NCBI RefSeq assembly: GCF_001661075.1
Contig: NZ_CP014870.1
Coordinates: forward strand, 2,376,501-2,440,500
DNA: 64,000 nt
Direction of reading: 5' to 3'
From: Pseudomonas silesiensis
GTDB taxonomy: Bacteria; Pseudomonadota; Gammaproteobacteria; Pseudomonadales; Pseudomonadaceae
Below, in pieces: positions 1 through 11,297 of the stretch (its first letter is position 1; every line of letters starts with the position of its first letter). Position numbers and translations under genes: made by a program. The notes under the pieces are model-generated. The model worked only from the letters and a program-made list of their open reading frames with translations, was not told the origin of the DNA and ran no database searches.

Positions 1-29
1 AGCCCTCGCTGAGAACACGTATGCTGCCT

Positions 30-55
30 TTGTAGGAGCAAGCTCGCTCCTACAA
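30..55. repeat. Single REP palindrome
   Basis: A perfect 10-base inverted repeat (TTGTAGGAGC / GCTCCTACAA) around a six-base loop, of the REP type that recurs at a dozen other places in this window. No flanking gene is visible on its left, so its host gap cannot be judged. The 118 bases after it, up to the first gene, show no further structure. Confidence 0.85.
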
Positions 56-173
56 GTGTTTATTGTTACAGTTTGAGTAACGAAGCTGTACGACAGCGTT
101 GCTGTTTCCCCGGAAATGAACTCGTTAACATGCCTACATAGTTAGGTTGCTAATGAAATTCGAGGGGTCAGCA

Positions 174-377
174 ATGCAGTGCAGAGTCGATGTGGCTGTC
201 ATGATTGGCAGCGGTGTGCCCGCCAGCTTGCGTGCGATGGGCCAAAGTGTCTGCTGGGTGGTACTGCTCGATGGTGAACGCCGCGGGACGGCATTCTCCA
301 GTCGCGAAGAGGCGCAGGCGTGCAGGGCTGTCTGGCTGGCGCAATTGAACGCCGGAACACCCGACAGCCTGCATTGA
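174..377 (+). CDS. Small conserved hypothetical protein
   Basis: A 67-residue protein of unknown function. The ATG at 174 was chosen because GAGGGG lies about seven bases upstream; an in-frame ATG 27 bases earlier lacks this. The C-terminal half carries a W-V-x3-D-G-E-R pattern followed by FSSREEAQACRA, which resembles the segment AFASREEALAFAA in another 67-residue protein of this window (31555-31758). Both may belong to one family of small Pseudomonas proteins in which an aromatic beta strand precedes a short SREEA helix. No signal peptide or membrane segment is visible. Its stop is eight bases from the convergent gene that follows, so no operon is implied. Confidence 0.55.
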   Translation: MQCRVDVAVMIGSGVPASLRAMGQSVCWVVLLDGERRGTAFSSREEAQACRAVWLAQLNAGTPDSLH

Positions 378-385
378 ACCGGCGG

Positions 386-625
386 CTAGTGTACCTGGTG
401 CATGCGCAGGTTGAGGTCGTCGACCACCCGCGCCCAATCCGCGTCTTCGCGCAATTGCTCTTTCAGGAAGCCGGCTTGCTGCGGCGTCCAGAACTCGGCA
501 TCGATGAGTTTCTTATCATCGGCCAGCGGCGAATGGCTGGCGATGAAATCGTCGATGGCCTTCTCGGTGGAGTCCAGGCCGAGCTGGTCGAACAAGCCTT
601 TCAAGTCATGCGTAGGTGAATCCAT
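386..625 (-). CDS. DUF2789 family protein
   Basis: A 79-residue protein matching the DUF2789 family in length and pattern: it starts MDSPTHDLKGLFDQLGL, continues with an acidic helix containing IDDFIASHSPL, then FWTPQQAGFLKEQ and a C-terminal DWARVVDDLN. The family is common in Pseudomonas and has no assigned function. The start at 625 has AAGGAG six bases upstream; two upstream in-frame starts are less well placed. It is predicted soluble and cytoplasmic, with no Cys or signal sequence. It is convergent with the preceding small gene and followed at 756 by another small gene on the same strand, 130 bases upstream in transcription terms. Confidence 0.8.
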   Translation of the reverse strand: MDSPTHDLKGLFDQLGLDSTEKAIDDFIASHSPLADDKKLIDAEFWTPQQAGFLKEQLREDADWARVVDDLNLRMHQVH

Positions 626-755
626 CTTCATCTCCTTGCTGGTCACGCGGATGCGAGATCTGAGGTGCGGCTTCATTGCATCTGAGGGAGCCGCGCTTCA
701 GGAGTTCGATAGCGATGTTCGAAAGCAGGAATGAGCATAGACTGCAAACCGGCGA

Positions 756-986
756 TCAGGCTTTCAAGGCGCCTTCATCGACGGCAAGCTTCAGGGCCTT
801 GGCGGCATCCTGGGCTGCGATCGCGGCGACGTCGGAGGTCTTGAACCAGCGATCTTTCTCGACCTGGTGATAGGTCACGGTGGTCAGTGGTGGTTTGGCG
901 CGCATGATAATGACTGCCTGGAATTCGCCTTCGACTTCTCTGGCTTCGCCCCGGATAAAAAATTCACCGATATCAAATTCCGTCAC
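756..986 (-). CDS. Small conserved hypothetical protein
   Basis: A 76-residue soluble protein with a two-part look: an N-terminal beta-rich stretch (TEFDIGEFFIRGEAREVEGE, then AVIIMRAKPPL) and a C-terminal amphipathic alanine-rich helix (VAAIAAQDAAKALKLAVDEG). No known catalytic motif is visible and I do not recognise a named family. Coding is supported by an even codon pattern and by the absence of a better frame on the other strand. The 130 bases between its stop and the DUF2789 gene start are unstructured, so the two may be separately transcribed. Confidence 0.55.
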   Translation of the reverse strand: MTEFDIGEFFIRGEAREVEGEFQAVIIMRAKPPLTTVTYHQVEKDRWFKTSDVAAIAAQDAAKALKLAVDEGALKA

Positions 987-1080
987 GTAGCCGCCTTCCC
1001 TTGGAAATATTATGGTGTGTCGAACGCCGCCCGCCCTGGGGATGCGGTTCGTCTGGTCGGCCAGTATGGCAGTAGTTGCC

Positions 1081-1108
1081 TGCCGGCGGCTGAGTTAAGT
1101 CGCCGGCA
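1081..1108. repeat. Eight-base stem-loop
   Basis: TGCCGGCG and CGCCGGCA form a perfect eight-base stem around a 12-base loop, about 36 bases beyond the stop of the minus-strand gene ending at 1144. There is no T-run on either side, so a simple rho-independent terminator is not supported; it may be a transcript 3-prime stabiliser or chance. Confidence 0.4.
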
Positions 1109-1143
1109 TGACGAAACGTCTATAGGGCTGAAGGTCGCAGACG

Positions 1144-1392
1144 TCAACTACGCGACTCAAGGGAGCGGGCGAGGGCGCAGGCTTCGTTATGGTCGCCGCG
1201 GAAACCTCTTACATGGCCCGTTGAGATTTCCTTGATATGGAAGAAGGCGTTACCCGCCAGAACCACTTGGAACCGCGGCGCGACAAGGTCTGGCGCGGGG
1301 AAGCCGTGGGGCTGGAACACAGCCGGGTGTCGGGGTTTGAGCCCGCTTTTGCAGGATGGCTGAGGTTGGGCGAAGTGAGTCAGTGTGCACAT
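1144..1392 (-). CDS. Small conserved hypothetical protein
   Basis: An 82-residue protein of unknown function beginning MCTLTHFAQPQPSCKSGL. The start at 1392 was preferred over one 63 bases upstream because AAAGGA is placed seven bases before it. The C-terminal half has a repeatedly structured stretch, FFHIKEISTGHVRGFRGDH followed by an ACALARSLE helix, which looks like a real folded domain (beta hairpin with T-G-H-x-R-G-F-R). The N-terminal 40 residues are proline-rich and low in predicted structure. No membrane segment. The neighbouring genes give no functional hint. Confidence 0.5.
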   Translation of the reverse strand: MCTLTHFAQPQPSCKSGLKPRHPAVFQPHGFPAPDLVAPRFQVVLAGNAFFHIKEISTGHVRGFRGDHNEACALARSLESRS

Positions 1393-1805
1393 GGGAAGTC
1401 CTTTTCGTTGTTTTGCCGACGTGTGTACTGCGTTTTGAGTAGTCTGGATGAGCATCGCTGCTCTAGAATCACCATCATTGGTGAGTGATTGATGGTTATC
1501 TAAAGCAATTTTTTGCTGGTGATATGTAAGAAAAGTGCTTTTTTTTTAGCGTTTTTTCCCTAAAGTTAGTAATCCGGTTTTTCTGGCCGTCAGCAGGGCG
1601 TTTTCCTTCAACCTCTGACGAACGACAGGCAGGGCGGCGCGAGTGACATTCCAGTAGTCTTCTCTCGCCTCGCCGAAGACGAGCGCTTCGCTCGTCCTCA
1701 GGATTTCAACCGGGCCATTTGGCTAAACCCTCGGCATTGCCGCTTTTTTTTCTGCTGTGCGCTTTTTCCGTGTGCGGCATCATTTTCAGATGTGGGGATG
1801 TTTCC
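1393..1805. other. Intergenic stretch with two hairpins
   Basis: No convincing gene is seen here. The first half is AT-rich with runs of T (around 1508-1514, 1541-1549) and contains an inverted repeat ACCATCA / TGATGGT at 1471-1477 and 1490-1496. A perfect hairpin GACGAGCG-ctt-CGCTCGTC lies at 1678-1696. A hydrophobic reading frame (1719-1805) continues into the downstream gene but has only a TTG start without a good ribosome binding site, so it is treated as leader rather than coding. Confidence 0.4.
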
Positions 1806-2276
1806 TTGGCAGTAAGTAATCTCGATATGCATGCCTTGTTCGTGTTGGGTGATTTGCGCGCAAAACTGGTTAAACAGTTTCAGTCACGTTTCGTTTACAT
1901 CACCGAACAGAACGCTGAAGGCATTTACATTGCCGAAATCGATACCGAGTCAGCGCTGGTGGTGGACGACAAGCCAGGGCTCAAACTCAAGGTCGGCGAT
2001 CATTTCAGCGCCGCCGTACTGCCCAGTCGCGAAGGCGGCAAGCTGGACATCAAGTTCCGCGAAATCAAACTGACGGTGTATGGGTTGGGCGATTACGCCT
2101 ACGTGACCAGCGCCGATGGCCACGGGATCCTGTTCAAGGAAGGTCACAGCGTGGTGATGGTGTTCGCTGCCCATCAACAGTTGCAGGAAGGCCTGACCAA
2201 GACCCTCAAGGCCGTTACCCGCAAGGCTGCCACGTGGCGCAAGGGTGAACTGGTGACCTTCAAGGCCAGCGAGTAA
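1806..2276 (+). CDS. Conserved hypothetical protein
   Basis: A 156-residue protein of unknown function, rich in short beta strands (for example FVYITEQNAEGIYIAEID, then LVVDDKPGLKLKVGDHF, then GKLDIKFREIKLTVYG). It ends with a basic segment KAVTRKAATWRKGELVTFKAS. The start is uncertain: the TTG at 1806 has GGGGAT seven bases upstream and gives AVSNLDMHALF at the N terminus; a TTG at 1719 would add 29 residues with a hydrophobic LPLFFLLCAF stretch resembling a signal anchor; the first in-frame ATG is at 1827. No catalytic motif is apparent. It is the last gene before a 113-base gap and the periplasmic binding protein. Confidence 0.6.
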   Translation: MAVSNLDMHALFVLGDLRAKLVKQFQSRFVYITEQNAEGIYIAEIDTESALVVDDKPGLKLKVGDHFSAAVLPSREGGKLDIKFREIKLTVYGLGDYAYVTSADGHGILFKEGHSVVMVFAAHQQLQEGLTKTLKAVTRKAATWRKGELVTFKASE

Positions 2277-2389
2277 GGCTCTCGAAAGCAGGAACCTCTA
2301 CTACAGTCAGTTGACTGAGTATTCAGAGGCTTTGCGGTCTTCTGCCAGGCCATCCTGCCATTGCTGTGAACAGCGCGAGGTGCAAAACC

Positions 2390-3406
2390 ATGAACGGATT
2401 TCGACGGCTGCTGGCCGCCACCCTGGTCGCGTTCGGTGTGTTGGCTTCACCCGTTCCGGTGATCGCTGCCCAGGCGCCGATCCATTTTGCCGACCTGAAC
2501 TGGGAAAGCGGCAGCCTGATCACCGACATCCTGCGGATCATCGTCGAGAAGGGCTATGGTTTGCCGACCGATACCTTGCCGGGGACGACCATCACCCTGG
2601 AAACCGCCCTGGCCAATAATGATATCCAGGTGATTGGTGAGGAATGGGCCGGTCGCAGTCCGGTGTGGGTCAAGGCCGAGGCCGAAGGCAAAGTGGTGAG
2701 TCTGGGCGACACGGTCAAGGGCGCCACCGAAGGCTGGTGGGTGCCGGAGTATGTGATCAAGGGCGACCCGGCCAAAGGCATCAAGCCGCTGGCGCCGGAC
2801 CTGCGCAGTGTCAGCGACCTGCCCAAATACAAGGGCGTGTTCAGCGACCCGGAAACCCCGGGCAAGGGGCGATTCCTCAACAGCCCGATCGGCTGGACCT
2901 CGGAAGTGGTCAACAAACAGAAGCTCAAGGCGTACGGCCTGGATGACAGCTATGTGAATTTTCGCAGCGGCTCGGGGGCGGCACTGGATGCGGAGATCAG
3001 TTCATCGATTCGCCGCGGCAAGCCGGTCCTGTTCTATTACTGGTCGCCGACGCCATTGCTTGGGCGCTTCAAGCTGATTCAACTGCAAGAGCCGCCATTC
3101 GATGCCGAAGCCTGGAAAACCCTGACCGACGCCGATCATCCGAACCCGAAACCGACGCGCTCGCTGGCCTCGAAGCTGTCCATCGGCGTGTCCACGCCCT
3201 TCCAGAAACAGTATCCGCAGATTGCCGAGTTTTTCAGCAAGGTTGATTTCCCGATCGATCCGTTGAACAAGGCGTTGGCCGAGATGAGTGAAAAACACAC
3301 CCCGCCACGGCAGGCGGCGGAGGCGTTCATGAAGGCGTATCCGGAGGTGTGGCGGGCGTGGGTGCCCGAGGATGTGGCGGATAAAGTGGCTGCAGAGTTG
3401 AAATGA
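2390..3406 (+). CDS. ABC transporter substrate-binding protein, glycine betaine (OpuAC) type
   Basis: A 338-residue periplasmic binding protein with a clear signal peptide (basic FRR, hydrophobic LLAATLVAFGVLA, cleavage near VIAAQA). The mature part matches the OpuAC/ProX family: HFADLNWESGSL near the N terminus, then EEWAGRSPVW, GWWVPEYV and FYYWSPTP, aromatic residues typical of quaternary-amine binding pockets. The ATG at 2390 was chosen over a GTG at 2366 because GAGG lies about nine bases upstream and the signal peptide then begins properly. No ABC permease or ATPase gene is adjacent, so it is an orphan binding protein that must work with a transporter encoded elsewhere, probably of the choline/betaine/carnitine family. 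Confidence 0.85.
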   Translation: MNGFRRLLAATLVAFGVLASPVPVIAAQAPIHFADLNWESGSLITDILRIIVEKGYGLPTDTLPGTTITLETALANNDIQVIGEEWAGRSPVWVKAEAEGKVVSLGDTVKGATEGWWVPEYVIKGDPAKGIKPLAPDLRSVSDLPKYKGVFSDPETPGKGRFLNSPIGWTSEVVNKQKLKAYGLDDSYVNFRSGSGAALDAEISSSIRRGKPVLFYYWSPTPLLGRFKLIQLQEPPFDAEAWKTLTDADHPNPKPTRSLASKLSIGVSTPFQKQYPQIAEFFSKVDFPIDPLNKALAEMSEKHTPPRQAAEAFMKAYPEVWRAWVPEDVADKVAAELK

Positions 3407-3512
3407 TGGGGTGAGGCTCAGAGCAGCTTTACCGCCGTCGATCTCGAATGCCCTTACAAAATCGTTCAAGGAAGTTCATCCTGCTGCGACATTTTACGCT
3501 GGACGTCTGAAC

Positions 3513-3950
3513 ATGAGCCTGATTATTGCGCAATGGATGGCTGCCATCTTCCTGTTGATCAGCCTGATCCACCTGTACTGGGCGGCGGGGGGCAAGTTGG
3601 GCAGCGAGGCCGCAGTGCCCCGAGTGCCCGGGGAGGGCGGCGGGGAATCCAGGCCGGCGTTCAAGCCTTCTGGCTTTGCCACGCTGCTGGTGGCGGTCGG
3701 CTTGCTGCTGATCGCGATGCTGGTGTGCCTGCGGGTCGGGCTGTATCTGCCCCGGGTGCATCATTGGTCGCTGCAATGGGTGATCAGCGCCATCGCGATG
3801 CTGGTGTTCGCTCGGGCCATCGGCGATTCGAATCTGCTGGGGTTCTTCAAGCAGGTCAAGGATTCGCGGTTTGCCCGGTTGGATACCTGGGCTTATTCGC
3901 CGTTGTGCGTGGTGTTGGGGGCCGGATTGTTGGCAGTGGCCTGGATCTGA
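3513..3950 (+). CDS. DUF3995 membrane protein
   Basis: A 145-residue inner-membrane protein with four predicted hydrophobic segments (about residues 4-24, 50-70, 84-103 and 128-145). The opening IIAQWMAAIFLLISLIHLYW and the following AAGGK match the DUF3995 family. The final helix runs to the C terminus (VVLGAGLLAVAWI). Function is unknown. Its start at 3513 is the first Met that places the first hydrophobic helix at the N terminus. The 53 bases after its stop include half of a REP unit (CTTGCTCGCGAAG), then come the convergent antiporter genes. Confidence 0.8.
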   Translation: MSLIIAQWMAAIFLLISLIHLYWAAGGKLGSEAAVPRVPGEGGGESRPAFKPSGFATLLVAVGLLLIAMLVCLRVGLYLPRVHHWSLQWVISAIAMLVFARAIGDSNLLGFFKQVKDSRFARLDTWAYSPLCVVLGAGLLAVAWI

Positions 3951-4003
3951 GTTGCCCCGACTTGCTCGCGAAGAGGCCAGACCAATCAACACAAACCTTG
4001 AAT

Positions 4004-4366
4004 TCAACCCCCGCTTTCCGTACGCCGGCTGCTCACCTCAGCCGGCACATCATCCCCCGCCATGCGCTTGCGGAACAACGCCGCCCGGGCCAGCAGCAAG
4101 GTGGTCACCGGTACCGTGATCGCCAGCAGGACCGGGATCAGCCAGGCATGCAGCACCGGCGCGGACTTGAGCGCGGAAAAGTAAATGATCGAGGCCAATG
4201 CCGCGCACCACGCGCCGAGTGTCGAGGCCAGGGCCGGCGGGTGCATGCGCTGGAAGTAATCCTTCATCCGCAGCAGGCCGACGGCGCCGATCAGCGCGAA
4301 CAGGCTGCCGAGCACCAGCAGGATCGCCACCGGAATCTCCACCCACAGCGATAACTCCATATTCAT
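4004..4366 (-). CDS. phaG: Monovalent cation/H+ antiporter subunit G
   Basis: A 120-residue membrane protein of the MnhG/PhaG family, the last subunit of the multi-gene Mrp/Pha/Sha antiporter in the inner membrane. It has three hydrophobic segments (about residues 8-28, 46-66 and 74-94), with the family stretch GLLRMKDYFQRMHPPA in the first loop and a polar C-terminal tail. Its ATG overlaps the stop of the preceding phaF by four bases (ATGA), so it is translationally coupled and last in the operon. Subunit G has no known catalytic role but is needed for complex function in characterised systems. Confidence 0.93.
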   Translation of the reverse strand: MNMELSLWVEIPVAILLVLGSLFALIGAVGLLRMKDYFQRMHPPALASTLGAWCAALASIIYFSALKSAPVLHAWLIPVLLAITVPVTTLLLARAALFRKRMAGDDVPAEVSSRRTESGG

Positions 4367-4641
4367 TCGATCACCTCGCCACGCAGCAGGAATTTGGCCA
4401 GGGCAAACGAGCCGACGAAGCCGAACAGGGCGATCAGCAACGCCGCCTCGAAGTAGGTGTCACTGGCATAACGAATGCCCAGGGTCAGCATCATCAGCAT
4501 GGCGACGATGTACAGGTAATCCAGGGCCAGGACCCGGTCCTGGGCAGACGGCCCCTTGAACAGCCGGATCAGGGTCAGCACCATCGCCAGGGAAAAGATG
4601 AACAGGCTCAGCAGGATCGCGTTCGACAGCAGCGGGCTCAT
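4363..4641 (-). CDS. phaF: Monovalent cation/H+ antiporter subunit F
   Basis: A 92-residue MrpF/PhaF subunit with three transmembrane helices (about residues 8-26, 36-56 and 64-84). The conserved GPSAQDRVLALD between helices 1 and 2 is the family hallmark. It overlaps phaE and phaG by four bases on each side, as expected for a co-translated antiporter operon. The family is small and highly conserved in length, so the boundaries are secure. Confidence 0.93.
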   Translation of the reverse strand: MSPLLSNAILLSLFIFSLAMVLTLIRLFKGPSAQDRVLALDYLYIVAMLMMLTLGIRYASDTYFEAALLIALFGFVGSFALAKFLLRGEVIE

Positions 4642-5126
4642 TCGAAGATCTCCATCAAGGGGCGCTCGTAGGTCGCCTTGAAGTGCTGGATGAACAGCGC
4701 TTCGTCATCCAGATCGAACACGTGCAACAACAGGATGCTGCGATCCAGCGCCAGTTCCGACCAGACGGTGCCCGGGACCACGGTGCAGATCATCGACAGG
4801 GCCGCCAGGCCGTTGGCATCGCGCAGGTCCAGGGGCACCTTGATGAAGCGCGAGCGCGGTGGGCGGCGCCCGGCGTTGAGCACGCCCCAGGCCACGACGA
4901 GGTTGGACACCAGCACGTCGCGCCCGACCAGCAGGAACAGGCGCAGGATCACCCCGGGGCGACGAGTGCGGATCGGTAGCGGACGCAGTTTGCGCATCAT
5001 CAACGGCGCACAGAACCCCAGTGCCGCGCCCAACAGCAGATTGCCGGGACTCATCGACAGGTTCAGCACCAGCCACAACACCCACAGTGCCAGGGACAAC
5101 CACGGCGCGGGAAACAGACGCTTCAT
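4638..5126 (-). CDS. phaE: Monovalent cation/H+ antiporter subunit E
   Basis: A 162-residue MrpE/PhaE subunit. Hydrophobic N-terminal helices (WLSLALWVLWLVLNL and NLLLGAALGFCAP) are followed by the family segment VLVSNLVVAWGVL and by a cytoplasmic C-terminal domain with IKVPLDLRDANGLAALS and TVVPGTVWSELA, which match the MNHE pattern. It starts inside the last codons of phaD (ATGA overlap). It belongs to the second half of the antiporter complex and has no independent activity known. Confidence 0.92.
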   Translation of the reverse strand: MKRLFPAPWLSLALWVLWLVLNLSMSPGNLLLGAALGFCAPLMMRKLRPLPIRTRRPGVILRLFLLVGRDVLVSNLVVAWGVLNAGRRPPRSRFIKVPLDLRDANGLAALSMICTVVPGTVWSELALDRSILLLHVFDLDDEALFIQHFKATYERPLMEIFE

Positions 5127-6808
5127 GGTTGCACCTCCGCGAGCGCGGTCTTGGCTTCGGGACCTGGAGTCGCACGCGTTCCAAGCACCGCCATCACGTA
5201 TTGTTCCGGGTTGTTCAGGGCATCAGCGGCAGCCTGGGTGTAGCGCAGCAGTGGCTCGGCCTTGAACGTGAGCGCGATGCTCAGGCCCAGCAGCGCGATG
5301 ATCGGCACGCATTCGAAGCGACGCAGCAAGGGTGAGGGCCGTTCTTCAGGGGTCCAGAAACGCTGGATGCCCAGGCGCGAAAAGGCAATCAAGGAGGCCA
5401 GCCCGGAGATAATCAGCAGCGCCAGCAAGCCCCACGCCGCGTTCGACACCGGTACTTCGCCGGAATGACCCAGGCCCAACGGGTTGAGCAGGGCACTGAG
5501 CAGGCCGAGTTTGCCGATGAAACCGGAGAGCGGCGGCATGCCGATGATCAGTAGCGAGCAGGCAATGAAACTCAAGCCCAGGAACGCCATGGTCCAGGGG
5601 ATCACCTGGCCGACCACGGCTTTCTGTTCATCGTCGAGGTTGATGCCTTTGGGTGGCTGCAGGGATTCCAGCGGCCGTGGCAGCAGTTCACCGTCATCGA
5701 ACAACGGCATTTCATTGGCTGAACGCGAACGCTCGATCAGCTCGGCCAGCAGGAACAATGCGCTCAAGGCCAGGGTCGAGCTGACCAGGTAGAACAGTGC
5801 CGCACCGATCAGGTTGGGCTGGGCGAACCCTGTGGCCGACAGCAGGATCCCCGCCGACACCAGAATGCTCAGGCTGGCCAGGCGCTCCAGGCGTTGCGCG
5901 GCGAGGATTGCCACCGCCGCACAGACGATGGTCGCCATACCGCCGTAGATCAGCCAGTCGCCGCCAAAGTACGCCGACGCGCCGGCCTGGCCGGAGAACA
6001 GCAGGGTCCACAAGCGTAGCAGGGTGTAGACGCCGACCTTGGTCATGATCGCGAACATTGCCGCCACCGGTGCGCTGGCAGCGGAGTAGGCCGGGACCAG
6101 CCAGAAGTTCAGCGGCCACATCCCGGCCTTGGCCAGGAACGCCACGGCGAGAATCGCCGCGCCGGCATGCAGCAGGCCGCGATCGGCTTCGGGCACCAGG
6201 GGGATTTTCAGCGCCAGGTCGGCCATGTTCAGGGTGCCGGTGACGCCGTAGATCAGTGCCGCGCCGATCAGGAACAGCGACGAAGCCAGCAGGTTGATCG
6301 AAATGTAATGCAGCCCCGCCGACACCCGCGACCGGCCCGAACCGTGGAGCATCAGGCCGTAGGAGGCGGCCAGCAGCACTTCGAAGAACACGAACAGGTT
6401 GAACAGGTCCGCCGTCAGGAACGCGCCATACAGGCCCATCATCTGGATCTGGAACAGCGCGTGGAAGCTCGAGCCGGCGCCGTCCCAGCGGGCCATCGCG
6501 AACAGCAAGGCGCTGACGCCGATGATCCCGGTCAGCACCAGCATCAGCGCCGACAGGCGATCGACCACCAGCACGATGCCGAACGGCGCCTGCCAGTTGC
6601 CCGGCAGGTACACGCCGATGGAGCCGGGCACGCCGGTGTCCTGGGTCCATTGCAGCAACAGCACGGCGATGCCCAGGCCCACCAGGCTGGAGAACAGGTT
6701 GATCTTGGCTTTCAGCGGCCGGTGTTTCTCGCCCAGCATCAGCATCACCGCGGCGGTCAGCAGCGGCAGCAGAATCGGGGCGGCGATCAGGTGCGGCATC
6801 AGGTTCAT
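5123..6808 (-). CDS. phaD: Monovalent cation/H+ antiporter subunit D
   Basis: A 561-residue polytopic membrane protein, homologous to respiratory complex I NuoM/NuoN subunits (proton antiporter membrane domain). It has about 14 hydrophobic segments; the central domain includes YGLMLHGSGRSR and the helix AKAGMWPLNFWLVPAYS, where Lys and the Pro-rich break correspond to the conserved proton-path residues of this family. A non-hydrophobic insertion near residues 360-395 (DDGELLPRPLESLQPPKG) is a loop typical of Pseudomonas PhaD. It overlaps phaC and phaE by four bases each. Confidence 0.93.
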   Translation of the reverse strand: MNLMPHLIAAPILLPLLTAAVMLMLGEKHRPLKAKINLFSSLVGLGIAVLLLQWTQDTGVPGSIGVYLPGNWQAPFGIVLVVDRLSALMLVLTGIIGVSALLFAMARWDGAGSSFHALFQIQMMGLYGAFLTADLFNLFVFFEVLLAASYGLMLHGSGRSRVSAGLHYISINLLASSLFLIGAALIYGVTGTLNMADLALKIPLVPEADRGLLHAGAAILAVAFLAKAGMWPLNFWLVPAYSAASAPVAAMFAIMTKVGVYTLLRLWTLLFSGQAGASAYFGGDWLIYGGMATIVCAAVAILAAQRLERLASLSILVSAGILLSATGFAQPNLIGAALFYLVSSTLALSALFLLAELIERSRSANEMPLFDDGELLPRPLESLQPPKGINLDDEQKAVVGQVIPWTMAFLGLSFIACSLLIIGMPPLSGFIGKLGLLSALLNPLGLGHSGEVPVSNAAWGLLALLIISGLASLIAFSRLGIQRFWTPEERPSPLLRRFECVPIIALLGLSIALTFKAEPLLRYTQAAADALNNPEQYVMAVLGTRATPGPEAKTALAEVQP

Positions 6809-7148
6809 TCTTTAGGCTCCCGGCCATCCACATGGTCGGTACCGGTCAGGCCTCGGGACGCGAGCAGCACCACCAAAAACAGCGCGGTCATGGCGAAACT
6901 GATCACGATCGCCGTCAGCACCAGCGCTTGCGGCAAAGGGTCGGTGTAGTGCAGCAGGTCCTGCGGCACGCCGTCCTTGATGATCGGCTCCTTGCCTATG
7001 AACAGGCTGCCCATGCTGAAGATGAACAGGTTGACGCCGTAGGACAGCAGGCACAGGCCCATGACCACCTGGAACGTCCGTGGGCGCAGGATCAGCCAGA
7101 CGCCGGACGCGGCCAGTACGCCGATGGCGATTGCGATGACTTCTTCCA

Positions 7149-7149
<1 letters not shown>
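6805..7149 (-). CDS. phaC: Monovalent cation/H+ antiporter subunit C
   Basis: A 114-residue MrpC/PhaC (NuoK-like) subunit with three transmembrane helices: IAIGVLAASGVWLIL, then VVMGLCLLSYGVNLFIF, then LVLTAIVISFAMTALFLVVLL. The conserved TDPLPQALVLTAIVI motif is present. It starts at 7149, sharing one base with the phaAB stop (TGATG), and its stop overlaps phaD by four bases. Note that phaC here is an antiporter subunit and not the polyhydroxyalkanoate synthase that shares the symbol. Confidence 0.93.
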
Positions 7150-10067
<2,918 letters not shown>

Positions 10068-10214
10068 AGGCTTCTAATCTGCGGAAGTTTGTGAAGCATC
10101 ATACGTGCCAGTCCCCGGATCGCCAAACACCAAGCTGTCGCAGAATCCTACAAGGTTGACGGATAAATCCTGTCTTTCATTGTTTCGCAGGTCTGTATTC
10201 AGCGGGTCTGGCCC

Positions 10215-10308
10215 CTTCGCGAGCAAGCTCGCTCCCACAGGTTCCGCCTGTGTTCACGCCATTGTGTGACAACACAGAATCCATGTGGGAGCGAGCTTGC
10301 TCGCGAAG
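10215..10308. repeat. Inverted REP pair
   Basis: Two REP units in opposite orientation (CTTCGCGAGCAAGCTCGC at 10215 and its complement ending at 10308) around a short spacer. They sit in the 272-base gap between the divergently oriented start of phaAB and the end of the EamA gene. The rest of the gap, 10068-10214, is where the phaAB promoter should be; no clear -35/-10 box stands out. Confidence 0.8.
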
Positions 10309-10339
10309 ACTTTCTACCAGACGCTACAAATCCAGAAAC

Positions 10340-11275
10340 TTAACCCTGGATTTCCTGCTCCATCTCTTTCTCAGCCGCAACAACCTTCCCCTTGGTCTTC
10401 AACTCACTGACAATCACCGCCGCCACAATCAACCCCGCCCCCAGCAACGCAATCGCGGGCAAGCGCTCCCCGGCAATCCGCCCGACAATCCCGGCCCACA
10501 CCGGCTCACCGGCATAGATCAAGGTAGCCCGGGTGGGCGAAACGCTTTTCTGCGCCCAGTTCATCGCCACCTGGATTGCCGCGCTGGCCGCACCCAAACC
10601 CAGCGCGCTGCACAACAGCAACCAGGAAAAATCCGGAATCATTTCCTGGGTCGGCACCACCATCAGGAACGCCAGTACCGACGTCACCGCCAGTTGCACC
10701 ACCGTCACCCGGCGCACATCGACTTGGCCGGCATAGGTGCTGATCAAGATGATCTCTGCCGCAATCGCCACGGCGCTGATCAACGTGGCGATTTCACCCG
10801 GGCTGAAATTGAACGAAGCGCCGGCAGGCCCGGACAGCAACATCAACCCGGTAAACGCCAGCATGATCCCGATGCTTGGCATCAACCCCGGACGCCGTCC
10901 CAGCACCAGCCATTGCAGCAACGGCACAAAGGGCACGTACAGCGCGGTAATGAAAGCCGACTGACTGCTGGGAATACTCTGCAAGCCCACGGTCTGCAAG
11001 CCATAACCGAGCATGATCGCCACGCCGATGAAGGCCCCGGCCTTGAGTTCGAACAGGGTCAGGTGCCGCAGGTGCCGCCAGGAGAACAACGCGACAATGA
11101 TCGCCGCCGCGGCAAAGCGCAGGCCGACGAAGAACATCGGCCCGCTGACGGTCATCGCATGCTGGACCAGCAAAAAAGTACCGCCCCAGACCATGGTGAT
11201 CAGCACCAGCACGCACTCGGCTTTGCTGAACCGTGAGAAACGGGAAGAAACCTGGGAGGAGTTCACCGACGTCAT
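10340..11275 (-). CDS. EamA-family (DMT) transporter
   Basis: A 311-residue inner-membrane transporter with about ten hydrophobic helices arranged as two EamA repeats (roughly residues 20-150 and 165-295). Typical family features are the N-terminal VLVLITMVWGGTFLLVQ and the second-repeat SALGLGAASAAIQVAMN with YAGEPVWAG. The start at 11275 (MTSVNSSQ) was chosen because AAGG lies five bases upstream; a start 90 bases further upstream would run across the divergent promoter. Members export amino acids, drugs or metabolites; the substrate is not predictable. It is divergent from an XRE-cupin regulator, its likely controller. Confidence 0.85.
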   Translation of the reverse strand: MTSVNSSQVSSRFSRFSKAECVLVLITMVWGGTFLLVQHAMTVSGPMFFVGLRFAAAAIIVALFSWRHLRHLTLFELKAGAFIGVAIMLGYGLQTVGLQSIPSSQSAFITALYVPFVPLLQWLVLGRRPGLMPSIGIMLAFTGLMLLSGPAGASFNFSPGEIATLISAVAIAAEIILISTYAGQVDVRRVTVVQLAVTSVLAFLMVVPTQEMIPDFSWLLLCSALGLGAASAAIQVAMNWAQKSVSPTRATLIYAGEPVWAGIVGRIAGERLPAIALLGAGLIVAAVIVSELKTKGKVVAAEKEMEQEIQG

Positions 11276-11297
11276 GACCTTGCGCGCTACCTGAGGG

